NCBI GenBank assembly: GCA_036010965.1
Contig: DASCMO010000098.1
Location: 1-5,286, forward strand
Source of the DNA: GCA-2686265 sp036010965
Lineage (GTDB): Bacteria; Planctomycetota; UBA1135; GCA-002686595
DNA: 5,286 bases
Direction: 5' to 3'
A program made the translations under genes and the position numbers. Shown piece by piece: positions 1 to 5,286 of the stretch. Under the pieces are notes generated by a model. That model was not told where the DNA came from, searched no databases, and worked only from the letters and a program-made list of their open reading frames with translations. Each line of letters starts with the position of its first letter. Positions within the stretch are counted from its first letter, which is position 1.

Positions 1-1059
1 GGGCTCTACACCGACTTCGTCCTGATCGACCACAAGCGCGGGAGCGCGACCCTCGTCCTCGGCGACCAGCCCGGCGATGACCGGCCAGCCCTCACCGAGC
101 GCCGCGCGCGTTGGATGGCCGCCATCGAGGGAGCCGCCGCGGCGGACGCGTCGGGCGACGGCGCCGGCGCGCGCGGTCCCCTGCGGCGCCGCGTGCCGGC
201 CGACGAGCATCGCGCACGCATCGAGCGCGCGCGCGAGTGGATCGCCGCGGGCGAGTTCTACCAGGCGAACCTCGCCCATCCCTTCGAGCGCGCCGTCCAC
301 GGCCACCCGGTCGAGCTCTACCAGCGCCTGCGCCGAGCGAATCCCGCACCCTACATGGCCTACCTGGCCTGGGACACGGGCGCTCTGCTCTCGGCCTCAC
401 CCGAACTGCTGCTCGAGATCGAGGGGCGTGCGGCGCGCACGCGCCCCATCAAGGGCACGATCCGCCGCGCCACCGATCTGGAAGAGGACGCGCGCCTGCG
501 AGGCGAGCTGCTGGAGAGCGTCAAGGACAACGCCGAGCTGGCGATGATCGTCGACCTCGAGCGCAACGACCTCGGACGAGTCGCCGTCGCGGGCAGCGTG
601 CGCGTCGAGGACTTTCCGAGCCTGCGCTCCTACGCCGGCCTGCACCACCTGACCGCCGATGTGCACGCGACCCTGCGCCCGGACGTCGACGCCCTCGACG
701 CACTGCAGGCCCTCTTTCCCGGGGGCTCGATCACCGGCGCCCCGAAGCTACGCAGCATGCGCGCCATTGCCGAGCTGGAGGGCGAGGGGCGCGGCTTCTT
801 CACCGGCTCGGCGGGCTTCATTGATCTCCGGGGCAACGCCCGCTTCAACATCCTCATCCGCACCCTCTGTTGGCGCCCGACGGCCGCGGCGGGGGAGGGC
901 GAGGTGCGCTACCACGTGGGCGGCGGGATCACCTGGAGTTCGGACGCGAAGAGCGAGGACGAGGAGACCCTGCTCAAGGGCGAGCGCCTGGCGGCTGCCC
1001 TCGAACCCGAGCCGTCCACCACCACCATCCTCAGCGACACGGGCCATGGCCGCGCCTGA
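1..1059 (+). CDS. pabB: Aminodeoxychorismate synthase component I (PabB), 5'-truncated by window
   Basis: This is the C-terminal 352 residues of a chorismate-binding enzyme; the frame is open from base 1, and roughly 100 or more N-terminal residues are missing (family length about 450). It converts chorismate plus ammonia from a PabA-type amidotransferase into 4-amino-4-deoxychorismate, in the cytoplasm, for folate synthesis. Visible family motifs, numbered from base 1, are GEFYQANL (84-91), PIKGT with Lys151, DLERNDLGR (185-193), HHLT (215-218), GGSITGAPK (241-249), GGGI (307-310) and a C-terminal EDEETLLK (319-326) with Mg-binding-type acidic residues. The lysine in PIKGT is the nucleophile typical of PabB; TrpE usually has PIAGT. 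This, and the adjacent lyase gene, favours PabB over anthranilate or isochorismate synthase. The stop lies inside the next gene. No pabA is visible here; it could lie upstream or elsewhere. Confidence 0.93.
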   Translation, partial: GLYTDFVLIDHKRGSATLVLGDQPGDDRPALTERRARWMAAIEGAAAADASGDGAGARGPLRRRVPADEHRARIERAREWIAAGEFYQANLAHPFERAVHGHPVELYQRLRRANPAPYMAYLAWDTGALLSASPELLLEIEGRAARTRPIKGTIRRATDLEEDARLRGELLESVKDNAELAMIVDLERNDLGRVAVAGSVRVEDFPSLRSYAGLHHLTADVHATLRPDVDALDALQALFPGGSITGAPKLRSMRAIAELEGEGRGFFTGSAGFIDLRGNARFNILIRTLCWRPTAAAGEGEVRYHVGGGITWSSDAKSEDEETLLKGERLAAALEPEPSTTTILSDTGHGRA

Positions 1060-1894
1060 ACTCCCGGCCTGGGTCGACGGCCGCCTCGTGCCCCACGGCG
1101 AGCCGGCCCTGCGTGCCGACGATCAGGGATTCACCCTCGGGCTGGCGGTCTTCGAGACCCTGCTCGCCGAGGACGGCTGCCGCTACTTCGAGGCCGAGCA
1201 CCTCGACCGCCTGCGGCGCGGCGCGGCCGCTCTCGACATTCTCTGGCCCGCGCGCGATCCCGCGCGCGAGATGGCACTCTTCGCTGCCGAGCTCGACCTC
1301 ACCGCACCCCTGGCCCTGCGCCTGACCCTCAGTCGCGGGGCGCCCGACGCCGGGTCCTCGCTCGTGATCTCCGCTCGCGCCGTCGACCCGCTCCCCGCCC
1401 AGGGCATCGTCGTGACCGTCGCAGGAGCCAAGCTGGCGGCCGGACGAATGGAAAGCATCAAGACCACCGGCCGGGCGCGCAACGTTCTAGAACGCGAGGC
1501 CGCAGAGCGCGACGGCGCCTGGGAGGCGCTCCTGTGCACGGAGGAAGGCGACCTCAGCGAGGGCACCGTTTCGAACCTCTTCTGCGTGCGCGACGGCGTC
1601 GTGTACACCCCGCCTCTGACGCGCGGCTGCCTGCCGGGCATCGTGCGCGCGCGCCTTTCAGCCCTACTGCGCGCCGAGGGCCCGGAGCTGGTCGAGGAGC
1701 GCCTGTTCCCCGCGGACCTCGGGCGCGCCGACGAGGTGTTCCTGACCAACAGCACTGCCCGCCTGGCCCCCGTCGTCGAGGTGCGCGGCATCGCCTCCGA
1801 CCTGCCGGGCGCCGAGGGGCCGGTGCTCGCTGACCTCTGGAGCCGCTGGCGGCGGATGGAAGAGCGATACCGCACGCAGGTGTGCGCTGGGTGA
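1046..1894 (+). CDS. pabC: Class IV PLP enzyme, probable aminodeoxychorismate lyase (PabC)
   Basis: This 282-residue protein is normal length for fold-type IV PLP enzymes. The proposed role is cleaving 4-amino-4-deoxychorismate to p-aminobenzoate and pyruvate, the step after PabB. Visible motifs are WVDGR near residue 9, DDQGFTLGLAVFETL (25-39), the predicted Schiff-base Lys139 in SIKTTGRARN, EGTVSNLF (172-179) with the cofactor-binding glutamate, TPPLTRGCLPGIVRAR, and EVFLTNSTA (230-238). Branched-chain and D-amino-acid transaminases share these motifs, so the substrate is inferred from the neighbour pabB. The ATG at 1046 places the family-typical N-terminus (W-x-D/N-G) eight residues in and overlaps pabB by 14 nt in another frame. 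No Shine-Dalgarno sequence precedes it, so translation is probably coupled to pabB. The same frame is open further upstream, inside pabB, but that extension is arginine-rich shadow sequence. Confidence 0.9.
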   Translation: MAAPELPAWVDGRLVPHGEPALRADDQGFTLGLAVFETLLAEDGCRYFEAEHLDRLRRGAAALDILWPARDPAREMALFAAELDLTAPLALRLTLSRGAPDAGSSLVISARAVDPLPAQGIVVTVAGAKLAAGRMESIKTTGRARNVLEREAAERDGAWEALLCTEEGDLSEGTVSNLFCVRDGVVYTPPLTRGCLPGIVRARLSALLRAEGPELVEERLFPADLGRADEVFLTNSTARLAPVVEVRGIASDLPGAEGPVLADLWSRWRRMEERYRTQVCAG

Positions 1895-1903
1895 GCCCCC
1901 AGG

Positions 1904-1948
1904 GCCCGGAATGGCACGGGGAGCGCTCCCGCGCCCGGGCACGCTTTT
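1904..1948 (+). terminator. Possible rho-independent terminator after pabC
   Basis: GCCCGG at 1904-1909 is the exact reverse complement of CCGGGC at 1935-1940. The enclosed loop contains a second, perfect 12-bp palindrome, GGGAGCGCTCCC (1919-1930). Four T residues follow at 1945-1948. It starts 9 nt after the pabC stop, where a terminator would be expected. The T-run is short and separated from the stem by ACGC, and GC-rich sequence forms stems easily by chance, so this is only a candidate. Confidence 0.35.
1912..1927 (+). promoter_or_regulatory. Possible sigma-54 (-24/-12) promoter for the HEAT gene
   Basis: TGGCACG (1912-1918) matches the sigma-54 -24 consensus at all seven positions. The invariant -12 GC (1925-1926) follows at the correct distance (GG-N10-GC), with T in the final W position. 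The two T residues of TTGC are replaced by GC. If real, the start of transcription would be near 1938, about 150 nt before the HEAT gene start at 2089. The match overlaps the candidate terminator, and GG-N10-GC alone is common in GC-rich DNA. Confidence 0.25.
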
Positions 1949-2002
1949 CGCTGAGTTGCGGTCCCTGAGCCGGCGTGGGCTTTCACCCTGCGCGCTCCGT
2001 CG

Positions 2003-2015
2003 AGGTACAGTACCT
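2003..2015. repeat. 13-bp interrupted palindrome, possible operator
   Basis: AGGTAC (2003-2008) and GTACCT (2010-2015) are perfect inverted arms around a single A. In the gap between pabC and the HEAT gene it is one of the few AT-containing stretches, and it sits 74 nt upstream of the proposed start at 2089. A dimeric regulator could bind such a site. No function is shown by the sequence. Confidence 0.35.
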
Positions 2016-2079
2016 TCCCGTTCGAGGCGTCGAAGTGATGGGCCACTGTTGGTCCAAGCGCGGCGCGCAGCATGAGTGC

Positions 2080-2085
2080 GAGGTG
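2080..2085 (+). promoter_or_regulatory. Ribosome binding site of the HEAT gene
   Basis: GAGGTG lies 3 nt before the ATG at 2089 and 6 nt before the adjacent ATG at 2092. It supports a start at one of these two codons rather than at the in-frame ATGs at 1975 or 2038. Confidence 0.55.
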
Positions 2086-2088
2086 AAC

Positions 2089-2913
2089 ATGATGATCGCG
2101 AGCCTGATCCTGACCCTCTCCATTCCCACCTTGGCCCTGCCCGCGCGGGGGGTGTCTGCGCCGCGCGCGAGTGCCCCGTCTGCGCAGCGCCAGGACCCCG
2201 AGCCCGACCCGAAGGAGAACCCCGACAAGCGCCCGGAGGTGAAGGAGATGGTCGATGGGCTGAAGAAGCTCGTCGGCCAGCGCGGCGACCAGGACAAGCA
2301 GGCGATCGAGATGATCGATCGCATGCTGGCCGAGTACCCCAAGAGCGGCGTCAAGGATCGGGCGGCCATGTGCAAGGCGCTCTCGAAGATCTTCGAGGCG
2401 CGGCGCAAGGACCTCGAGCCGGGCGTGCCCGACAACAGCCTCTACCTGGCCACCGGCACGGCCCTGGGCCTGATGGGGCCGGAGAGCGCCGCTATCCTCA
2501 CCAAGTGGATCGGCCATAAGAAGCACCGCAAGGACCTCGCCCTGCAGCGCGTCCTAGTCCTCTCTCTCGGCAAGACCCGCGACGAGAAGAGCGTGCGCGT
2601 TCTCGTCGGCCTGCTGCAGGACAAGGACGCCATCATCGTCGGCGCCGCAGCGGAAGCCCTGGGCGAGTACGCGGGCAAGCCTCTCAAATTACGGAAGGAT
2701 TCCTTCGAGTCGATGCTGAAGGTGCTCATGTCCGCCAGGGGCGCCGTGGACTCCGACCTCAACGACACCGTGGCCCGCGAGCGCTACGACGTCATCGCGG
2801 CTCCCCTGATCACCAGCATGCAGGTCCTCAGCGGCCACGACGAGCGCAAGCCGAACGGCTGGCAGCACTGGTGGAACAAGAACAAGAAGAAGAACTGGGA
2901 CAGGGAAGACTGA
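2089..2913 (+). CDS. Exported HEAT-repeat-like protein
   Basis: This is a 274-residue protein of unknown specific function. Residues 1-24 (MMIASLILTL... to GVSA) resemble a Sec signal peptide with a hydrophobic core and an A-x-A-like cleavage region. There is no lipobox cysteine, and the n-region lacks a positive charge, so export is inferred. A charged, proline-rich linker follows (about 33-50), then helical segments. The clearest HEAT-like pair is about residues 148-192: LALQRVLVLSLGKT, then SVRVLVGLLQDKD, then GAAAEALGEYAG. Near the C-terminus, LSGHDERKPNGWQHWW (247-262) resembles the W-x-x-W-W tail I associate with HEAT-type proteins of Planctomycetota. The tail then ends in a lysine-rich stretch. 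HEAT solenoids usually mediate protein-protein contacts; no catalytic motif is visible. Start choice rests on the GAGGTG site; an upstream ATG at 2038 would add a KR-containing n-region and is the main alternative. Confidence 0.8.
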   Translation: MMIASLILTLSIPTLALPARGVSAPRASAPSAQRQDPEPDPKENPDKRPEVKEMVDGLKKLVGQRGDQDKQAIEMIDRMLAEYPKSGVKDRAAMCKALSKIFEARRKDLEPGVPDNSLYLATGTALGLMGPESAAILTKWIGHKKHRKDLALQRVLVLSLGKTRDEKSVRVLVGLLQDKDAIIVGAAAEALGEYAGKPLKLRKDSFESMLKVLMSARGAVDSDLNDTVARERYDVIAAPLITSMQVLSGHDERKPNGWQHWWNKNKKKNWDRED

Positions 2914-2944
2914 CGGATCTGGCGCGTCTGTGGGCTGGCGGTTC

Positions 2945-2979
2945 CGTCCGGCGCGCGCGTAGACGGAGAGACCCGGACG
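2945..2979 (+). other. Possible RNA hairpin in the leader of the next gene
   Basis: CGTCCGG (2945-2951) can pair over 7 bp with CCGGACG (2973-2979). The 21-nt loop contains GGAGAG (2965-2970), the only Shine-Dalgarno-like sequence ahead of the ATG at 2987. It could be a translational control element or chance pairing in GC-rich DNA. No T-run follows, so it is not a standard terminator. Confidence 0.25.
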
Positions 2980-2986
2980 CATATCC

Positions 2987-3673
2987 ATGGATGGTCAGCA
3001 ACGAGTGCACCACGGCTTTAGGCGGCGGGCGGCGAGCGCCGGCCCCGGCCCGATTGTCCTGCTCCTGCCGCTGATGGTGCTGGCACTGGCTCTGCTCCAC
3101 ATCCAGGAGCGTCGCCCGGGTCTCGGCCGGCGGGCGCAACCGCCGGCCGCCGCCGAGGGGGGGCCGGTCGGAGCCTGGGTGGGCTCGGCCGACGCGCCGT
3201 CCGGTGGTCGCCTTCAAGTCAGCTTGACACGCCTGCACTCCGATCCGGACCGCCAGCGCTTCGAGACGACGAGTCTCGGGCGGCGCTTGCAATTGGGCGA
3301 GGGCGAGCCCTGGCGGCTGGCCCTGCGCCACGTCGGTGACGAGGGCGCGGACCTCGACCTCGCGCGCATGGTCGTCGAGGATGCGGCCGGCGGGCGCCTG
3401 CGCCCCTTGCCCGCGCCCGTGACAGGGGAAGGCGTCGCCGATCCCCTGGCCGTGCTTCTGGCCGCTCCCGCGCACCTGGACGCCGGGAGTGCACTCACCC
3501 TGGTCCTGTGGGGCCCCGCGCCCGGTGACGCGCCGCGCCTCTGCGGCCTGCCGGGCTCCGTTGCCCCGATCGTTTCCCTCGCGCCGAGTTCGGTCGAACG
3601 TTCCGAACTGGACGGCACATTGGCGAGCATCGAGCGCTTCGCACGCGTCCAGCACGCCCTAGCGGGAGAGTGA
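2987..3673 (+). CDS. Single-pass membrane-anchored hypothetical protein
   Basis: I do not recognise this 228-residue protein. The N-terminus is basic (FRRR at 11-14), followed by one hydrophobic segment, residues 22-39 (PIVLLLPLMVLALALLHI), then RR and a proline/alanine/glycine-rich linker. This suggests a signal anchor with the C-terminal part outside the cytoplasm. The region from about 70 to 190 alternates hydrophobic and polar residues, as in a beta-rich domain (for example GRLQVSLTRL, PWRLALRHV, ALTLVLWGP). The C-terminus looks helical (ERSELDGTLASIERFARVQHAL). No enzyme motif is visible. An in-frame TAG at 2960-2962 makes ATG 2987 the only reasonable start. The GGAGAG ahead of it is 16 nt away, which is unusually far. 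It lies 73 nt after the HEAT gene and 11 nt before the following gene, suggesting joint expression with the latter. Whether it is a real gene rests on these features and on the tight spacing. Confidence 0.7.
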   Translation: MDGQQRVHHGFRRRAASAGPGPIVLLLPLMVLALALLHIQERRPGLGRRAQPPAAAEGGPVGAWVGSADAPSGGRLQVSLTRLHSDPDRQRFETTSLGRRLQLGEGEPWRLALRHVGDEGADLDLARMVVEDAAGGRLRPLPAPVTGEGVADPLAVLLAAPAHLDAGSALTLVLWGPAPGDAPRLCGLPGSVAPIVSLAPSSVERSELDGTLASIERFARVQHALAGE

Positions 3674-3678
3674 GGGAG
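3672..3678 (+). promoter_or_regulatory. Ribosome binding site selecting the GTG start at 3685
   Basis: GAGGGAG lies 6 nt before the GTG at 3685, which is near-ideal spacing. The GTG at 3670 also opens the frame, but its nearest purine-rich motif (GGGAG, 3664-3668) ends 1 nt away, too close to work. The site overlaps the stop codon of the preceding gene, suggesting coupled translation. Confidence 0.6.
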
Positions 3679-3684
3679 TCGCGC

Positions 3685-4884
3685 GTGATCTGCCGTCGCC
3701 TGCCCGCGCTCTTCCTGCTCCTGGCCCTCTTGCCCGGGGCCTGGCTCGACGATCCACGCCTGGAACTGGAGCGCCTCGAGCGGACCCTGGAGAGCGAGCG
3801 CGCCGAGTGGGCGCTCAAGGAACAGGACTACCGCCGGCGCATTGCTCGCCTCGAGAAGCAGCTCGGGGAGGTGACCGCCCAGGGCGTGCTGCGCGAGCAG
3901 GAACACCTCGACTTCACGCGCCTCCTGGTGGCCATCGCACCCGATCTCCTGGACGAGCAGGCATTGCAGCGCCTGGGGGGAGCGGGGGGCGCCGCAACCG
4001 AGCCCGCGCCGGGGGAGGCTCCCGCGGGCGCCGATCCGGGTCCGGAGGCCGCCGCCGCCGCGGCCATCGAGACGGCGCAAGCGGGCCGCGAACGCCAGCG
4101 CGAAAGGGAGGTTGCCATGATCCTCGGATCGCTCCTCGTCGTGGAGCGCGTGGAGGGCCTGCAGCTGCTCGAGAGCGGCCACCTCGGCGCGGGCTGGACC
4201 GGCCCGGTGGTCTTTCGTGTGATCGACGAGCGCGGCCGAGGGGTGGGGACCCTGGCGGCCGACCGCTTGCGCCTCGAAGGCAGCCGCACGGGCCGCAGCC
4301 TGACTCTCGTCTTCGAGGCCGGCTACGAGCGCCGCGGCGGCGCGCGCGTGCCCTTCGCGGGGACGCCCGAGGGCGTCGAACGCGGCGGCGAACGGCGCAT
4401 CACCCTCACGCGCGTCGACCCCCGGCCCTGGATTGAGGCCCTGCCCGAGCTCTTCTCCTCCGCGGCCCTTGAGCGGCTCATGGACGACGGCCGCTGGAAC
4501 CTCGTCCTCGTGCAGCGCGCCCTCAACCGCCTGCTGGCGCTCGAGAGTTCGTCGGGATTCTACCGTCTGAACGCTTTCGAGGGCATCGTGGAGGGCGTGC
4601 TGCGCGAGGTGAACATCGAGGAGCTCGATGGCGACGGCCGGGCCCTGCGGGTTTTGACCGCGGACCGACTCTCGATCACCGGCAGCGAGTCGACCGTGCT
4701 CCTGACCCTCGAGGATGGCGTGCAGCTGCGCAGCGGGCGCAAGCTGCCCTTCCTCGAGGGCCGCTACCGTATCTTCCTGCCAAGGGTGGACCTTGGCGAG
4801 TGGACCCGCGCCGGCCTGCCGGGTCTGGTGCTCGCCGGCGACTCGCCCCTCGCCCGCACCCTCGAGCGGGGCGGCGGGCGCTGA
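3685..4884 (+). CDS. Secreted coiled-coil protein with duplicated C-terminal domain, unknown function
   Basis: I do not recognise this 399-residue protein. Residues 1-21 (MICRRLPALFLLLALLPGAW) form a clear signal peptide: basic n-region, leucine-rich core. Residues about 24-75 are heptad-like and strongly charged (LERLERTLESERAEWALKEQ), fitting a coiled coil. A Gly/Ala/Pro/Glu linker with six consecutive alanines follows (about 96-130). The rest contains two related modules: residues 189-256 (AADRLRLEGS ... PFAG ... RRITLTRVDPRPWIEALPEL) and 323-381 (TADRLSITGS ... LPFLEG ... YRIFLPRVDLGEWTRAGLPGL). They share the order ADRL, G-S, hydrophobic strand, R-x-x-P-F, strand, T/P-RVD-x-x-x-W, LP-x-L. 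The first copy carries an extra loop of about 8-10 residues. No catalytic motif is visible; a structural or binding role in the periplasm or envelope is inferred. The start is GTG 3685, chosen from its ribosome binding site and signal peptide; GTG 3670 would add five residues. The stop overlaps the xseA start. Confidence 0.8.
   Translation: MICRRLPALFLLLALLPGAWLDDPRLELERLERTLESERAEWALKEQDYRRRIARLEKQLGEVTAQGVLREQEHLDFTRLLVAIAPDLLDEQALQRLGGAGGAATEPAPGEAPAGADPGPEAAAAAAIETAQAGRERQREREVAMILGSLLVVERVEGLQLLESGHLGAGWTGPVVFRVIDERGRGVGTLAADRLRLEGSRTGRSLTLVFEAGYERRGGARVPFAGTPEGVERGGERRITLTRVDPRPWIEALPELFSSAALERLMDDGRWNLVLVQRALNRLLALESSSGFYRLNAFEGIVEGVLREVNIEELDGDGRALRVLTADRLSITGSESTVLLTLEDGVQLRSGRKLPFLEGRYRIFLPRVDLGEWTRAGLPGLVLAGDSPLARTLERGGGR
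4249..4452 (+). repeat. Internal protein repeat, copy 1
   Basis: This encodes residues 189-256 of the secreted coiled-coil protein. Shared landmarks with copy 2 are ADRL near the start, PF in the middle, and TRVDPRPW followed by LPEL at the end. The similarity is visible in the protein, not as a DNA repeat, so the duplication is old. Confidence 0.6.
4651..4827 (+). repeat. Internal protein repeat, copy 2
   Basis: This encodes residues 323-381 of the same protein. ADRL, LPF, PRVDLGEW and LPGL appear in the same order and nearly the same spacing as in copy 1, but without the extra loop between the PF and RVD landmarks. Confidence 0.6.
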
Positions 4885-5286
4885 TGGGTGCGGACGAGGC
4901 AAGGCTCGATTTCGACGCCGCGGCGGGGGAACGCGTCTTCACCGTTGGCGAGTTGACGCAGCAGATCGCTCGGCATCTGGAGGACATCGGTCGAGTGTGC
5001 GTCGAGGGCGAGGTGAGCGGACTGTCGCGGCCTGCCTCCGGCCACCTCTACTTCGAGCTGACCGATAGCTCGCGCGGGGTGAAGTCCACGATTCGCTGCG
5101 TGATCTGGAAGAGCCGCGTGGCGCAGGCTTCGCGAACGCCCCTGGCGAACGGCGATCGCGTCGTCGCCCACGGGCGCCTGGACGTCTATGCGCCGCGCGG
5201 TTCCTACAGCCTGATCACCGACCGCATCGAGGCGCGCGGTCTCGGCTCGCTGCTCGCGCGACTCGAAGAGCTCAAGCGCGAGCTCG
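4884..5286 (+). CDS. xseA: Exodeoxyribonuclease VII large subunit (XseA), 3'-truncated by window
   Basis: The first 134 residues are present of a protein usually about 400-450 long. With XseB it forms exonuclease VII, which degrades single-stranded DNA into oligonucleotides in the cytoplasm. The visible part is the N-terminal OB-fold DNA-binding domain. Its motifs are FTVGELTQQI (19-28), VEGEVSGLSRPASGHLYFEL (40-59), IRCVIW (70-75), NGDRVVAHGRLDVYAPRGSY (89-108) and GLGSLLARLEELKREL leading into the central domain. The catalytic part is beyond the window. The ATG overlaps the preceding stop by one base (TGATG), with no strong Shine-Dalgarno sequence, so translation by reinitiation is likely. 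About 17 residues precede the conserved start, slightly longer than many homologues. The xseB gene may follow downstream but cannot be seen. Confidence 0.95.
   Translation, partial: MGADEARLDFDAAAGERVFTVGELTQQIARHLEDIGRVCVEGEVSGLSRPASGHLYFELTDSSRGVKSTIRCVIWKSRVAQASRTPLANGDRVVAHGRLDVYAPRGSYSLITDRIEARGLGSLLARLEELKREL

Noticed and set aside
659..1045. N-terminal extension of pabC inside pabB
   Set aside because: The frame is open, but the translation is arginine/serine/proline-rich shadow of pabB and unlike any class IV PLP enzyme N-terminus.
1..1059. TrpE or isochorismate synthase instead of PabB
   Set aside because: The PIKGT lysine and the adjoining aminodeoxychorismate lyase-like gene favour PabB; TrpE usually has PIAGT.
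1975..2088. Longer N-terminus of the HEAT protein from ATG 1975 or 2038
   Set aside because: It would bury the signal peptide and read through the palindrome; GAGGTG directly upstream of ATG 2089/2092 is a better start. ATG 2038 remains a minor alternative.
1183..2526. 447-residue open frame on the minus strand
   Set aside because: It is antisense to pabC and the HEAT gene, is Arg/Ser/Ala-rich and crosses the intergenic region; it has no family motifs.
3017..3028. RRR near the N-terminus of the membrane-anchored protein as a twin-arginine signal
   Set aside because: The residues after the arginines (AASAGPG) do not fit the S/T-R-R-x-F-L-K pattern; a simple positive-inside anchor explains them.
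4048..4065. GCC-rich triplet tract as a microsatellite
   Set aside because: It is six alanine codons in a low-complexity linker, one of them GCG; too short to argue for phase variation.
3214..4902. 562-residue open frame on the minus strand
   Set aside because: It runs antisense across two + strand genes with clear signal peptides, a ribosome site and xseA coupling. Its product is low-complexity, rich in Ala/Gly/Arg/His, with no recognisable motif. Long antisense frames are expected at this GC.

Overview
This is a high-GC (by eye about 70%) bacterial chromosomal segment in which every supported gene is on the + strand. It carries two recognisable housekeeping blocks, with three poorly characterised genes between them. 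The left block is the end of pabB, followed by pabC, which overlaps it. Together they make p-aminobenzoate for folate. The right end is the beginning of xseA, the large subunit of exodeoxyribonuclease VII. Between them lie a secreted HEAT-repeat-like protein, a single-pass membrane-anchored protein and a secreted coiled-coil protein with a duplicated C-terminal domain.

Layout: 1-1059 pabB (5' end cut by the window); 1046-1894 pabC (14-nt overlap); 1895-2088 the only sizeable gap, holding a possible terminator, a possible sigma-54-type promoter and a 13-bp interrupted palindrome; 2089-2913 HEAT-like exported protein; 2914-2986 short gap with a possible RNA hairpin; 2987-3673 membrane-anchored hypothetical; 3685-4884 duplicated-domain secreted hypothetical; 4884-5286 xseA (3' end cut).

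The likely transcription units are pabB-pabC, then a second unit made of the HEAT gene, the two envelope-associated genes and xseA. The last junctions are very tight: 11 nt between the two hypotheticals and a 1-nt TGATG overlap into xseA. The 73-nt gap after the HEAT gene leaves open whether that gene belongs to the same unit.

The organism cannot be named from the sequence. The high GC, the exported HEAT-like protein ending in a W-x-x-W-W motif and the family of hypothetical exported proteins would fit a high-GC Planctomycetota lineage. Another high-GC Gram-negative phylum, such as Myxococcota, is not excluded. No RNA genes, mobile elements, CRISPR arrays or defence genes were seen. The most unusual element is the trio of envelope-directed proteins next to xseA, especially the internal duplication in the third one.
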